A stretch of DNA of 64,000 bases from Eubacterium sp. AM49-13BH (lineage in GTDB: Bacteria > Bacillota > Clostridia > Lachnospirales > Lachnospiraceae), in the NCBI RefSeq assembly GCF_003464165.1, contig NZ_QSEK01000011.1, forward strand, positions 1 through 64,000, given 5' to 3'. The position numbers and the translations under genes were made by a program. The notes below the pieces were generated by a model. It had not been told where the DNA came from. It saw nothing but the letters and a program-made list of their open reading frames with translations, and made no database searches. Shown here in pieces: positions 10,180-19,989 of the stretch. Positions within the stretch are counted from its first letter, which is position 1; each line of letters begins with the position of its first letter.

Positions 10180-10208
10180 TTGTATTAGCCTGATTACTTT
10201 GTTATAAT
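10180..10208 (+). promoter_or_regulatory. Sigma-A promoter for asnB
   Basis: Plus strand: TTGTAT, exactly 17 bases, TATAAT, about 75 bases before the asnB ATG. No repeat or T-box was seen in the short leader. Confidence 0.7.
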
Positions 10209-10281
10209 TCATAAGTAATTTTTACACACTACATTTAACAATGCACAGATTGTGCAGTCATAATTATGGAGGTACAGATAC

Positions 10282-12126
10282 ATGTGTGGATTCGCAGGTT
10301 TTACTGGATACTTGGCTGATGGTGATGCTGTTCTTGAACGTATGATGAACAAAATTATTCACAGAGGCCCTGACAGTGCTGGTAAATACATTGATGATAA
10401 AGCATACATGGGCTTTAGAAGACTTTCTATCATTGACCTTGATAACGGAAGCCAGCCTATGTTTAACGAGAATAAGAAGATAGTAATAACATTTAACGGT
10501 GAGATATATAACTATCAGGATTTAAGAAAAGACCTTATTGAGAAAGGTCACGTATTTGCTAACAATTCAGATACTGAAGTTCTCATTCACTCATACGAGG
10601 AGTATGGCAAGGACATGCTTAACAAGCTTCGTGGAATGTTTGCATTCGTAATCTGGGACAGCGAGAAAGAAACTCTTTTCGGAGCAAGAGACTTCTTCGG
10701 AATTAAGCCTTTCTACTACACAGTTGCAGACGGCAACATGATATATGGTTCAGAGATTAAAAGTATCTTAGAGCATCCTGCTTATAAGAAAGAGGTTAAT
10801 CCTGTTGCACTTGAGAATTATCTCACATTCCAGTACTCAGTACTTGATGAAACATTCTTCAAAGGAATATTCAAGTTGATGCCTGGCCATTGCTTTACAT
10901 TCCACAAGGGTGAGCTTAACATTGAAAGATATTGGGAGCCTACATTTGATGCTGATGAGAGCAAGTCTTTAGATGAATTTGTTGATGAAATCGACGATGT
11001 TATGCATGATTCAGTTGAACACCATAAGATTAGTGATGTTGAGGTTGGTTCATTCCTTTCAAGTGGTGTTGATTCAAGCTATGTCGCTGCTACATTTAAC
11101 GGTGACAAAACATTTACTGTTGGATTTGATTATGAAAAATACAACGAGATTGACTATGCCAAAGCTTTATCTGACAAAATTAAGATTGACAATTATTCAA
11201 AGCTTGTTTCAAGTGAAGAATACTGGGCTGCAATCCCTAAAATACAGTATCATATGGACGAACCTTTAGCTGACCCTGCTGCCATTGCACTTTACTTTGT
11301 AAGCCAGACAGCAGCCAAGCACGTAAAGGTTGCCATGTCAGGTGAAGGTGCTGACGAGTTCTTCGGTGGATATAACATTTACAGAGAACCACTTGACCTT
11401 GCAGAATTTCAGAAGCTCCCTAAGGGCTTAAGAAAAGGACTTGCCAATATTGCTAACGCTGTTCCATTCAAATTCAAGGGAAAAAGCTTCTTAAACAGAG
11501 CAAGCAAGACGGTTGAAGAAAGATTCATCGGTAATGCTTTCATGTTCAACGAAAAAGAGCGTGCCAAGATATTAAAGAATCCTACCGGCAAGTATGACCA
11601 TAAGGAACTCACAAAGCCTTTCTATGATAAGGTTGCTGATAAGGATGATGTTACTAAGATGCAGTATATAGATATTAATTTCTGGCTGATAGGCGATATC
11701 TTGCTTAAGGCTGATAAGATGAGTATGGCTCATTCTCTTGAGGTAAGAGTTCCATTCCTCGATAAGGAAGTATTCAATGTTGCCCGTACCATTCCAACTA
11801 AGTATAAGGTTAATAAGAGCAATACCAAGTATGCTATGAGACAGGCTGCTCACAGACATCTTCCAGACATGGTTGCTGAGAAGAAGAAGCTTGGATTCCC
11901 TGTTCCTATCAGAATCTGGCTCAAGGATGAGAAGTATTACAATATGATTAAAAAAGCTTTCACAAGTGAAGCTGCTGAAAAATATTTTAACACTGATGAG
12001 ATTGTTAAATATCTTGATGACCACAAAGAAGGTAAAGCAGATAATTCACGTAAGATATGGACAATTTACATGTTCCTTGTATGGTATGAAGATTTCTTCG
12101 GTAACGGAGTAAAGGAAGCTGCTTAA
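10282..12126 (+). CDS. asnB: Asparagine synthase (glutamine-hydrolysing)
   Basis: Makes asparagine from aspartate, glutamine and ATP. The 614-aa protein starts MCGFAGFTGY, so after Met removal Cys2 is the glutaminase nucleophile. The N-terminal Ntn domain contains RGPDSAG, FNGEIYN and NNSDTEVLIHSYEEYG; the synthetase domain has the PP-loop SSGVDSSYVAA and SGEGADEFFGGY. GGAGGT lies 8 bases before the ATG. It is the only gene on the plus strand in the first 48 kb, has its own promoter and terminator, and so is monocistronic. Confidence 0.97.
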   Translation: MCGFAGFTGYLADGDAVLERMMNKIIHRGPDSAGKYIDDKAYMGFRRLSIIDLDNGSQPMFNENKKIVITFNGEIYNYQDLRKDLIEKGHVFANNSDTEVLIHSYEEYGKDMLNKLRGMFAFVIWDSEKETLFGARDFFGIKPFYYTVADGNMIYGSEIKSILEHPAYKKEVNPVALENYLTFQYSVLDETFFKGIFKLMPGHCFTFHKGELNIERYWEPTFDADESKSLDEFVDEIDDVMHDSVEHHKISDVEVGSFLSSGVDSSYVAATFNGDKTFTVGFDYEKYNEIDYAKALSDKIKIDNYSKLVSSEEYWAAIPKIQYHMDEPLADPAAIALYFVSQTAAKHVKVAMSGEGADEFFGGYNIYREPLDLAEFQKLPKGLRKGLANIANAVPFKFKGKSFLNRASKTVEERFIGNAFMFNEKERAKILKNPTGKYDHKELTKPFYDKVADKDDVTKMQYIDINFWLIGDILLKADKMSMAHSLEVRVPFLDKEVFNVARTIPTKYKVNKSNTKYAMRQAAHRHLPDMVAEKKKLGFPVPIRIWLKDEKYYNMIKKAFTSEAAEKYFNTDEIVKYLDDHKEGKADNSRKIWTIYMFLVWYEDFFGNGVKEAA

Positions 12127-12150
12127 TTTTTTATAATTATAATAACAATT

Positions 12151-12182
12151 AACCCCTGCCGCTAATGCGACAGGGGTTTTGT
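12151..12182 (+). terminator. Intrinsic terminator of asnB
   Basis: AACCCCTGCCGC / GCGACAGGGGTT hairpin with a TAAT loop followed by TTTTG. It sits between the convergent asnB and trpD ends and could serve both, but only the plus side has a good T run. Confidence 0.85.
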
Positions 12183-12206
12183 TATACTTAACACATATTC
12201 TGTTAA

Positions 12207-13214
12207 TCACTTATTAGTCTCTTCTATAAATCTTTCAAGCTGCTTCTTGGCTGCACCACTCTTAATGATTTCTCTTGCTTTCTCTATACCTTCTTTCATT
12301 GTGATACCATCTGAAGCAAGATATATAGCTGCTCCTGCATTAAGAAGAACTACATCTGTCTTAGGACCTTCTGCACCTTCAAGAATATCTCTTGCAATCT
12401 GTGCATTAACTGCTGGCTCACCACCGACAAGATCTTCCTTCTTGCATCTTGTTAACCCAAATTCTTCAGGCTTAATAGTATATGTCTTAAATTCATCTCC
12501 CTTAAACTCACATACCTTTGTATCAGCACTAAGTGATATCTCATCAATACTGTCCATTCCATATATTGTCATAGCTCTCTTGCATCCCAAGTTATGTAAT
12601 ACATGTGCAAGTGGCTCAACAAGTTCCTCACTGTACACACCAAAAAGCTGCATAGAAGCTCCTGCAGGGTTAGCTAATGGTCCAAGTACATTGAATAATG
12701 TACGGATTCCAATTTCCTTTCTTACACTTCCTACGAATCTCATAGCTGGATGATATTTCTGTGCAAAAAGGAAACATATATTAATATCCTTAAGAATCTG
12801 TGCCATTCTTGCTGGTGATGCATCTATCTTAACGCCAAGTGCTTCTAAGCAGTCTGCTGTACCACATTTACTTGAAGCTGCTCTGTTACCGTGCTTGGCA
12901 ACTGGGATTCCTGCTGCTGATACTACTATAGAAGCTAAAGTTGATATATTAATTGAGTTAGAGCCATCGCCACCTGTTCCAACTATTTCGAGCACATCCA
13001 TATCGTTAAGGAATTTCTCACAGTGTGACCTTAAAACCCTGGCTGATGCTGTAATCTCATCAATAGTCTCTCCTTTTGCTGCCAGTGCTGTAAGAAATGC
13101 TGCTTTCTGTGCATCAGTAGCTTCTCCTGTCATAATCTCTTCCATTACATCGTTCATCTGCTCTGCTGTCAAATCCTCTTTCTTAACAAGCCTTGCAATA
13201 GCTTCTTTAATCAT
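12207..13214 (-). CDS. trpD: Anthranilate phosphoribosyltransferase
   Basis: Second committed step of tryptophan synthesis: anthranilate plus PRPP to phosphoribosyl-anthranilate. The 335-aa sequence carries [15 protein letters not shown] (PRPP pyrophosphate loop), [12 protein letters not shown], and [12 protein letters not shown] followed by [13 protein letters not shown]. Family length is normal. It is not in the trp operon 22 kb to the right, which contains every other trp gene. It sits 48 bases after the FliB-like gene on the same strand and has no obvious T-box, so its control may differ from trpEGCFBA. Confidence 0.97.
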   Translation of the reverse strand: MIKEAIARLVKKEDLTAEQMNDVMEEIMTGEATDAQKAAFLTALAAKGETIDEITASARVLRSHCEKFLNDMDVLEIVGTGGDGSNSINISTLASIVVSAAGIPVAKHGNRAASSKCGTADCLEALGVKIDASPARMAQILKDINICFLFAQKYHPAMRFVGSVRKEIGIRTLFNVLGPLANPAGASMQLFGVYSEELVEPLAHVLHNLGCKRAMTIYGMDSIDEISLSADTKVCEFKGDEFKTYTIKPEEFGLTRCKKEDLVGGEPAVNAQIARDILEGAEGPKTDVVLLNAGAAIYLASDGITMKEGIEKAREIIKSGAAKKQLERFIEETNK

Positions 13215-13262
13215 CTTTTTAGCCTCCTATAAACATATCTAAATGATAGCTTTAGTGTATTA

Positions 13263-14450
13263 CTATAACGCCGTGCTGTCAATCCATATCAACTTACAAA
13301 GGTTATCAGTCTCAAACACCTCATCAAACAGAAATGACTCATAAAGAGCTTCCATATTATCCTCTGAATACTCTACCTGTCTTGAGAATATATGAACTGT
13401 ATCTATTCTGTCATCAAATGTGAACCTCTTATTCTTTTTATACCACACAAGCATATCCATCTGACGAAGTATAATATAATTGGTTATAAACATCTTAGCC
13501 TTACCCACAACATCATAATCATACACCGACTTGGCAAAATATCTGAACACAAGATATGTTATGAAATTCCTATACTCATATTCTCTTTCAAGCATTGCTG
13601 TCATGAATTCATCTTCTGTTTCCTGATATGTTTCGTTGTCCATATTGTCATGGAATATCTCAACAATATCCGAAAGCATATCTTCCCATCTTGTATTAAG
13701 AACTTCCATATCCTCATATGAATACATAATGCTTCTTATGCTGTCCTGTATATCAACATCCTCGAAATTTTCACTGTCCGACTCTTCATTCATCTCCATA
13801 AGAATATGTTCAATATCACTCCTTCCAAATGTATTAACATACTCCTTAAGTCCGTCAAAGTCATCATCATTAATATATTCCTGCATTGCTGCACAATATT
13901 TTAATATAACAACCAGTTTTTCATTAACTGACATCTCTGTCATATCAAGTATCCTGAATATCTCATCTCTTGCTTTAAATATCTTAACTGCATAAGAACT
14001 ATCAAACTCATCATCTTCCAGATACTGCTCATCACATGGCTTTAACACGGTTGTAAATGTTTTGTTCTCAGAAAATATAATTTTTTCCGCTTCCTCACAT
14101 GCAAGTCCAACACCGCTTTCTTTGATTTCTCCATAATATTCAGAATATCTTGGAAACTGGTCACACACAACAGACAAATGTTCTGCGCCAAGCTCTTTAT
14201 GTATTGTACATAAACCACAATCATCTAAAAGTCCGCAATGTCCATCTATAAGCTTAAAACAGTTAGAACCATCTTCACTCTTGGTAATATCAGCTCTTAT
14301 TCTGTCGCCAAGTTCTCCTTCAAGGCTCATATAATAATCATAAGTATCGTCATCAATATCTATTTCCCAGCCGCCAACACAACAGTTATCCTTACATTCT
14401 GATGTTATACAGTGAAACTGGTCATAATAGAATGGAACTCTGAGTTTCAT
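13263..14450 (-). CDS. fliB: FliB-family flagellin lysine-N-methylase-like protein
   Basis: Resembles FliB (Salmonella flagellin lysine N-methylase), a Cys-rich SAM-dependent methylase family. The N-terminal ~115 residues carry the diagnostic cysteines (CITSECKDNCCVGGWEIDID, then CGLLDDCGLC and CDQFPRY). The rest (395 aa in total) is acidic and helical. I start at the ATG at 14450, 11 bases after AAGGAGAA; upstream in-frame codons overlap ybaK. No flagellar genes are in the window, so the methylation target is unknown here. It overlaps nothing and follows ybaK closely. Confidence 0.8.
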   Translation of the reverse strand: MKLRVPFYYDQFHCITSECKDNCCVGGWEIDIDDDTYDYYMSLEGELGDRIRADITKSEDGSNCFKLIDGHCGLLDDCGLCTIHKELGAEHLSVVCDQFPRYSEYYGEIKESGVGLACEEAEKIIFSENKTFTTVLKPCDEQYLEDDEFDSSYAVKIFKARDEIFRILDMTEMSVNEKLVVILKYCAAMQEYINDDDFDGLKEYVNTFGRSDIEHILMEMNEESDSENFEDVDIQDSIRSIMYSYEDMEVLNTRWEDMLSDIVEIFHDNMDNETYQETEDEFMTAMLEREYEYRNFITYLVFRYFAKSVYDYDVVGKAKMFITNYIILRQMDMLVWYKKNKRFTFDDRIDTVHIFSRQVEYSEDNMEALYESFLFDEVFETDNLCKLIWIDSTAL

Positions 14451-14466
14451 AATTCTTATCTTCTCC

Positions 14467-14949
14467 TTAGTCTGTAACAATATCAGCAACCTGATATCTT
14501 ATAACTTTATCTACATCGGACAGCTTTACTTCTACCTGATGTCCGATTTTACCTGCACTAAACATTATAGTCTCGAAATCTCTAGCAGTTTCGTGGAATG
14601 TTGTAGAAAAAAACTTCTTCATTCCTATAGGTGAACAGCCACCATGCACATATCCTGTAAGAGGCAGCAGTTCTTTTGCTTTAATCATCTCTATTGATTT
14701 CTCTCCAACAGCCTTCGCTGCTTTCTTTAAATCCAGTTCCTTATTAACAGGCACAACAAACACATAATTTCTGCCTGTCTTACCAACTGTGACAAGTGTC
14801 TTGAAAGCCTGTGCCGGATTCTCATTAAGAACGGATGCTATCTCGTCACCGCTTAACCCTTCTGCATCAGGACACACATGTGTCTTATAAGGCACCTTCT
14901 TCTGGTCTAGAACTCTGCATACATTAGTCTTATCATCTGATTTTCCCAT
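14467..14949 (-). CDS. ybaK: YbaK/EbsC aminoacyl-tRNA deacylase
   Basis: Probable Cys-tRNA(Pro)/Cys-tRNA deacylase that clears mischarged tRNA. The 160-aa single domain has THVCPDAEGLSGDEIAS, the AFKTLVTVG strand, the conserved lysine in VFVVPVNKELDLKKAAKA, and the GYVHGGCSPIGMKK catalytic loop followed by a strand-rich C-terminus. Family length is typical. Lies between murI and the fliB-like gene with short gaps, so it is probably in one transcript. Confidence 0.93.
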   Translation of the reverse strand: MGKSDDKTNVCRVLDQKKVPYKTHVCPDAEGLSGDEIASVLNENPAQAFKTLVTVGKTGRNYVFVVPVNKELDLKKAAKAVGEKSIEMIKAKELLPLTGYVHGGCSPIGMKKFFSTTFHETARDFETIMFSAGKIGHQVEVKLSDVDKVIRYQVADIVTD

Positions 14950-14981
14950 AATTACTTTCCTCTGGCAATTCTATATCTGTC

Positions 14982-15767
14982 TCATTCTTTCAAGGCGGTC
15001 ATGAAGCTTCTTATATGCTCCATCTCTGCCTGACTCTCCATCTTTCTGTCAGAATAATAATATTCCACGCTGCCCTTCTTGTTACTATCAGCTTCCGTAA
15101 ATATACCATTCTTAATAACAGTATTCTTAAGATTATTGGATACCCCTGTATTGCCATCAACCATCTCCAAATCATCAGGAAACAGCTTTGCAAATGAATC
15201 CTTAAAATAGTTAAAATGTGTACAGCCAAGAACAAGTTCAGAATAATTCTCAAGATTGTATGGTGCAAATTGACATTTTAAATATTCAATTACATCTGAT
15301 GAATCAAAATCATCATCCTGTGCGAACCTTACAAGTCTTGGCAGTGCCACTACATCTACAACATGCATGGCATCATACTTCTCTATAAGGCGCTTTAACT
15401 TCTCTCCCTTAGCTGTTACTGGTGTTGATACAACCATAACTCTTCTGCCTGATTCATGTATATGCTCAACTGCCGGTTTAACGGCAGGTTCAATACCTAT
15501 AATTGGCAGCTTATACTTCTCTCTAAGATATGATATTGCTGCACTTGTCGCAGTATTACAAGCAAGTACAATTGCCTGGCATCCTTTACCAACAAGAAAG
15601 CCGACTGCATGATCAACCAGATTTCTTACTTCTTCTCTTGTTTTCTCCCCATATGGAACATTATCCACATCAGCATAAAATATGTAATCAGCCTCTGGCA
15701 GTGTAATCATTGCCTGATGCAGCACTGACAGACCGCCTATACCTGAGTCAAATATTCCTATCTTCAT
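14982..15767 (-). CDS. murI: Glutamate racemase
   Basis: Converts L-glutamate to D-glutamate for peptidoglycan. The 261-aa protein has IGIFDSGIGGLSVL and DVDNVPYG at the N-terminus, the first catalytic cysteine C70 in VLACNTATS, and the second, C182, in VLGCTHF, with GIEPAVKPA between. Complete. Located 22 bases after the small two-helix membrane protein on the same strand, followed by ybaK. Confidence 0.97.
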   Translation of the reverse strand: MKIGIFDSGIGGLSVLHQAMITLPEADYIFYADVDNVPYGEKTREEVRNLVDHAVGFLVGKGCQAIVLACNTATSAAISYLREKYKLPIIGIEPAVKPAVEHIHESGRRVMVVSTPVTAKGEKLKRLIEKYDAMHVVDVVALPRLVRFAQDDDFDSSDVIEYLKCQFAPYNLENYSELVLGCTHFNYFKDSFAKLFPDDLEMVDGNTGVSNNLKNTVIKNGIFTEADSNKKGSVEYYYSDRKMESQAEMEHIRSFMTALKE

Positions 15768-15788
15768 ATTGCTACAAACCTCTATGTT

Positions 15789-16187
15789 CTAATCATTATA
15801 TACTTTACAATAAACGATCATCTTATCCTTTAATATCTTAACCCTGCTCGGACGTATCTCCCCTGCAAATATTTTATCTGCAAAATCAGTAAATAGATAT
15901 TTCTGTAACAACACCTTAAGCTGCTTATTACCTGATCTTCTTATAGCAGATACAATCCACACAGCAATGAATAATACCGGCCATACCCACACGGGAACAT
16001 ACTCCATAATTCCAAGCGCATACTTTCCAGCAAGCATGAATCCTATTGCACAGAATATAACCACATATACAACAGCCCATATATATGCTTTCACCCATCC
16101 AATTGCTCCCAGTATTTTCAGCCTGTTCGTAATCTTTCTGTAATTCTCTGATTCCTCTATAGTTATTGGTAATTCAATTATCTCCAT
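15789..16187 (-). CDS. Small two-helix membrane protein of unknown function
   Basis: 132 aa. An N-terminal soluble strand-rich start (MEIIELPITIEESENYRKI) precedes two close hydrophobic helices (about residues 32-52 and 60-80), then a basic C-terminal domain ending KILKDKMIVYCKVYND. The layout resembles YcxB-like proteins, but I cannot assign a family firmly. The ATG at 16187 is preceded by AAGGATTGTT; the earlier ATG at 16211 has no ribosome site. Upstream of murI, same strand. Confidence 0.7.
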   Translation of the reverse strand: MEIIELPITIEESENYRKITNRLKILGAIGWVKAYIWAVVYVVIFCAIGFMLAGKYALGIMEYVPVWVWPVLFIAVWIVSAIRRSGNKQLKVLLQKYLFTDFADKIFAGEIRPSRVKILKDKMIVYCKVYND

Positions 16188-16275
16188 AACAATCCTTACC
16201 TTTCTTAGCATTTAATAATGATTATAAGCCTTGAAGTGAAAGTATTCAAGTTTACTTCCAATTCAAGCTTATTAA

Positions 16276-16443
16276 TTAATAATCACTCAGAACTTCTTCC
16301 ACATGTTTTATGGAAATCTCCAGAAAATTAGAGATTTCATAGTCTGGAACGCCATTATCATGAAGTATGAATATTAATTCATCAATACTTGTGCCTTTTC
16401 TTCGTTCCATCATAATAAAATGTTTAACCTGAGTCTCGTCCAT
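16276..16443 (-). CDS. Small 55-aa helical protein of unknown function
   Basis: Starts MDETQVKHFIMMERRKG, then has a helix-turn-helix-like stretch (SIDELIFILHDNGVPDYEIS, then NFLEISIKHVEEVL) ending SDY. GAGGTGTGGT provides a ribosome site 5-6 bases before the ATG. The codon pattern and amphipathic helices look genuinely coding. It may be a small DNA-binding or anti-sigma-type protein, but this is only a shape guess. Between the metH/metF fusion and the two-helix membrane protein. Confidence 0.65.
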   Translation of the reverse strand: MDETQVKHFIMMERRKGTSIDELIFILHDNGVPDYEISNFLEISIKHVEEVLSDY

Positions 16444-16524
16444 ACCACACCTCACACATCACATATTATTCAATTATTCCGTATCGAAACTTTTGGATAT
16501 TATATCAAAAACATTTCTAATCCG

Positions 16525-18303
16525 TCAAGCATTAAGAATCTTTTCTAACATATGCACTCTGTTAAATGGAAATGAAAAATAATATCCATCAACAAAATCT
16601 GATGTCTTAGTGATTATCTCCCTTGCAATCTGTATTCCTGTCTCTTCGCCTTCCTCTTTAGTCATATCTGCACTATATCTTGCAAGTATCTCATCAGTAA
16701 CATTAATACCTGTCATCTCATTTTTCATAAATGTCGCATTACGAAGACTTACAAATGGCATTATTCCACAGAGAATCCTTGCACCTGTCTCTTCTTTAAT
16801 CTGACGGAGCCTGCTTATATCTTCATCAGAAAACACAGGCTGCGTCATGAAAAATGTAGCACCTGCCTCCATTTTCTTCTTCACGCGGGCGAGTTCCACT
16901 TTGAAATTAACTCTTCCCTGATTGATTGCACCACCATATATAACTGGTTTATCTGCAAACTGGTCCTGATTCATATCACTTATTATATTCATAAGTCCGA
17001 CAGAATCAAAATTAAACACACTCTTAACACTGGATCTTACCATTGAAGGAATAGGATCTCCTGTGATAACAAGAAAATTATTAATATTGTTGATATGAGC
17101 TCCAAGAAGCTGCGAACGCATGGCAATAGCATTCTTGTCGCGGCAGCATATATGCGGCATAACACACATTCCTGTCTCTCTTGAAACCTTTTCCGCCATA
17201 AGTATCGAATCTGCTCTTGTTCTTCCTGATGGTGAATCAGGGAATGTCAGAACATCAACCCCACTTTTCTTCATCAAAAATGCTGCATCCATAATCTTCT
17301 CATCATCCACACCAAGAGGTGGTGCAAGTTCTACAGCAATAAGCTTTCTTCCTTCTTTTCCCTTATAAAACGCACAATCTATAAAAGTTCTATCCCCCTG
17401 CTCTTCATTGTCATGCTTAATATCACGGGAATGAGAAACTTCTGCCGTTAAAGCAGTCATCTGTCTTATATATTCAGGAGTTGTTCCACAGCAGCCGCCA
17501 ATAATATCAGCTCCTTCTTCTGCCATATCTTTCATAATCTGTGCAAAGTAACCTGCATTATTATCCGCAAAAACCATTCTTCCGCTTACAACCTGAGGAT
17601 AACCTGCATTAGGAAGTACTGCAAAATACTTATCATTTCTGTTTATCAGATTCTGGACAAGCTTCTTCATATGTCCTGGTCCTACACCACAGTTAAATCC
17701 GCAGGCATCTATATACTGATTCTTTGCAGCCTCGTCTATCAGTTTTCTTGCACTGTATCCGGAACTGCTGTACCCAAACTGATTAATCGCAAACTGTGTA
17801 ATGACAAAGCATTTATCCCCCACTGCTTCAATAGCTTTATTAATAAAACTAAGCTCAGGGAATGTCTCGAACACAAATATATCAACACCAAGTTCTTTGA
17901 ATGTGTTAACGATATCAACATACTCATTCTCTATATATTCTTTATCAAACATATTCTCACCAGGTATCGGACCTATATCTGCTGCAACAAGAACCCCCAT
18001 CCCCTCGCATGCTTCCCGTGCTATCTTCACGGCGCATCTTATATTGTTTCGTACATCATCTATATCCTGTCCAAGACTTACTGTATTACTTGCAAATGTA
18101 TTCGTTCTTATAATCTGTGCACCGGCCTCAATGTATGCCCTGTGAATAGCAAAAACTCTGGCTGGTGCAGATACATTGGCCATCTCCGGAAGGCTTCCTT
18201 CATCATATATCTTCGCATAATATGTACCAAATGCACCATCAGCATTAATTCTTGAACTCTTTAATCTTTCTTCGAGCAATCCTGCTGTATTAGAATATTT
18301 CAT
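16525..18303 (-). CDS. Fused homocysteine S-methyltransferase / methylene-THF reductase
   Basis: Two-domain enzyme of methionine synthesis, like B. subtilis YitJ. The N-terminal ~285 residues form a Zn-dependent homocysteine methyltransferase: DGAFGTYY start and zinc cysteines C205 (ACGFNCGVGPG) and C271/C272 (GGCCGTTPEY). The C-terminal ~300 residues are a MetF-type FAD barrel (VELAPPLGVDDEKIM, VITGDPIP, FFMTQPVF, GIMPF). The protein is 592 aa from the ATG at 18303; AGGGG lies 6 bases upstream. No S-box or T-box lies upstream. The purine permease ends just before it with its own terminator. It would make and use methyl-THF in one polypeptide. Confidence 0.93.
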   Translation of the reverse strand: MKYSNTAGLLEERLKSSRINADGAFGTYYAKIYDEGSLPEMANVSAPARVFAIHRAYIEAGAQIIRTNTFASNTVSLGQDIDDVRNNIRCAVKIAREACEGMGVLVAADIGPIPGENMFDKEYIENEYVDIVNTFKELGVDIFVFETFPELSFINKAIEAVGDKCFVITQFAINQFGYSSSGYSARKLIDEAAKNQYIDACGFNCGVGPGHMKKLVQNLINRNDKYFAVLPNAGYPQVVSGRMVFADNNAGYFAQIMKDMAEEGADIIGGCCGTTPEYIRQMTALTAEVSHSRDIKHDNEEQGDRTFIDCAFYKGKEGRKLIAVELAPPLGVDDEKIMDAAFLMKKSGVDVLTFPDSPSGRTRADSILMAEKVSRETGMCVMPHICCRDKNAIAMRSQLLGAHINNINNFLVITGDPIPSMVRSSVKSVFNFDSVGLMNIISDMNQDQFADKPVIYGGAINQGRVNFKVELARVKKKMEAGATFFMTQPVFSDEDISRLRQIKEETGARILCGIMPFVSLRNATFMKNEMTGINVTDEILARYSADMTKEEGEETGIQIAREIITKTSDFVDGYYFSFPFNRVHMLEKILNA

Positions 18304-18333
18304 AATCAATCCCCTGTTCTTATCGTTTAACTT

Positions 18334-18364
18334 AAAAAGGAGCCACTGCTAAAGCAGTGACTCC
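18334..18364 (-). terminator. Intrinsic terminator after the purine permease
   Basis: Minus strand: GGAGTCACTGCT, TTAG, AGCAGTGGCTCC, then TTTTT. It separates the permease from the methionine-synthesis gene. Confidence 0.85.
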
Positions 18365-18402
18365 AAAATTGTATCATTATTATGTTTAATTTGCACTAAA
18401 AA

Positions 18403-19758
18403 TTAAAGGAAAATATACTTCAATATGAACAGCAATGCAAGCACGTACATAAGTGGAGTAATCTTCTTAGCCTTTCCAGCAACAACATTAACAATAACAT
18501 ACGAAATAACACCAACTGCAATACCTTCTGAAATGCTGTACATAAGTGGCATACAGATAAGGCAGAGGTAAGCCGGTATACTCTCTGTTAAATCATTAAA
18601 ATCAATTTCAACAACCGCACTAACCATAAGGAATCCTACAAAAATAAGTGCCGGAGCTGTTGCAAATCCAGGAATTGTAGTAAATACAGGTGCAAATATA
18701 ATTGCAATAAGGAATAAGAAGCCTGTTACAACTGAAGAAAGTCCTGTTCTTCCGCCTTCTGCAACACCTGATGAACTCTCAACAAATGTTGTTGTTGTAG
18801 AAGTACCAAGGATGGCACCTGCACTTGTTGCGATAGCATCAGCTAAAAGAGCCTGCTTAATTCTAGGAAGTCTTCCGTTCTCATCAAGCATTTTAGCCTT
18901 ATTGGCAACACCGATAAGTGTTCCAAGTGTATCAAACATGTCAACAAAAAGGAATGAGCACATAATAACAATAAAATCTAATATATTAATATTAAGGCCC
19001 TTAAGGTTAAAGCACTGTCCAAATGTCTGGCTGATAGCTGTGATATCAAAGCTTCTCCATGAAGGAATAAGTGAATAGAATCCTGCTGCCGCATCAACCT
19101 TATAAAGTCCTGTAAGCTGGCAGATAATACCAAGCACCCATGTTGCAACGATACCGATAAGGATAGAACCCTTAACATGCTTTACATAAAGAATAGCAAT
19201 GATAAATGTACCTATAACTGCAAGTAAAGCACCTATTCCTACTGTGTTAAAATTAGTTCTGAAATTAACAACAGTAACCTTTGTTGACTCACTTGCAACA
19301 ACTAGGTTAGCACCCTGAAGTCCGATAAATGCCACAAAAAGACCGATACCTACTGATACACCCTTCTTTAATGTTGTAGGAATTGCGTTAAATATAGCTT
19401 CACGAACATTAGTAAGTGAAAGCACAATAAATACAAGTCCTTCAACAAATACAGCAAAAAGTGCTACTTTCCAGCTATATCCCATGCTTCCGCATACTGT
19501 ATACGCAAAATATGCGTTAAGTCCAAGTCCTGGAGCAAGCGCAAAAGGATAATTAGCAAGGAAAGCCATTGCAAAACAACCTATAGCAGATGCTATTGCA
19601 GTCGCCATAAGAATTGCATTAGAATCCATTCCTGATGCTGACAGGATAGATGGATTAACAGCCAGAATATAAGCCATTGTCATAAATGTTGTAATTCCAG
19701 CTACAACCTCAGTTCTTACACTGGTGTTGTTTTCCTTAAGTTTGAACAATTTGTCCAT
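18403..19758 (-). CDS. NCS2/AzgA-family purine permease
   Basis: Membrane transporter of the AzgA branch (B. subtilis PbuG/PbuO type), probably importing hypoxanthine, guanine or adenine by proton symport. The 451-aa protein has the family marks VVAGITTFMTMAYILAVNP, the half-helix segment ALAPGLGLNAYFAYTV, FVDMFDTLGTLIGVA, and TTTTFVESSSGVAEGGRTG. About 13 hydrophobic segments are present. I start at 19758, 7 bases after GGAGG; upstream in-frame starts lack a site. No purine riboswitch core was found in the 280-base leader region. Confidence 0.92.
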   Translation of the reverse strand: MDKLFKLKENNTSVRTEVVAGITTFMTMAYILAVNPSILSASGMDSNAILMATAIASAIGCFAMAFLANYPFALAPGLGLNAYFAYTVCGSMGYSWKVALFAVFVEGLVFIVLSLTNVREAIFNAIPTTLKKGVSVGIGLFVAFIGLQGANLVVASESTKVTVVNFRTNFNTVGIGALLAVIGTFIIAILYVKHVKGSILIGIVATWVLGIICQLTGLYKVDAAAGFYSLIPSWRSFDITAISQTFGQCFNLKGLNINILDFIVIMCSFLFVDMFDTLGTLIGVANKAKMLDENGRLPRIKQALLADAIATSAGAILGTSTTTTFVESSSGVAEGGRTGLSSVVTGFLFLIAIIFAPVFTTIPGFATAPALIFVGFLMVSAVVEIDFNDLTESIPAYLCLICMPLMYSISEGIAVGVISYVIVNVVAGKAKKITPLMYVLALLFILKYIFL

Positions 19759-19834
19759 TTCAACCTCCATAATTTTATAAATATAAAAAATACTTAATAA
19801 TATTAACATATTCCTCTCAATTTTACGACAACTT

Positions 19835-19959
19835 TTTTATTAGACATATATCTTTTCTAATAAAATCCCCACTAAAAGGGGGAAGCACATTCAATAGCAA
19901 AATAGTACTATAGCATTGTACTTTATTTACACACCTGTGAATTGGACGTGAACACAGGT
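19835..19959. repeat. Cluster of inverted repeats between mscL and the purine permease
   Basis: The 230 bases between the permease start region and the mscL terminator hold no gene but three hairpins. They are TTTTATTAGA/TCTAATAAAA (19835-19865), CCCC-actaaaa-GGGGG (19867-19882) and ACCTGTG/CACAGGT (19933-19959). They could be part of a structured leader for the permease transcript. I could not match them to a known riboswitch. Confidence 0.45.
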
Positions 19960-19989
19960 TTTGGGATACATCCATTTATGAAAAACATG

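Noticed and set aside
18304..18402. SAM riboswitch for the methionine-synthesis gene
   Set aside because: Only a simple hairpin plus T run that terminates the upstream permease; no S-box core.
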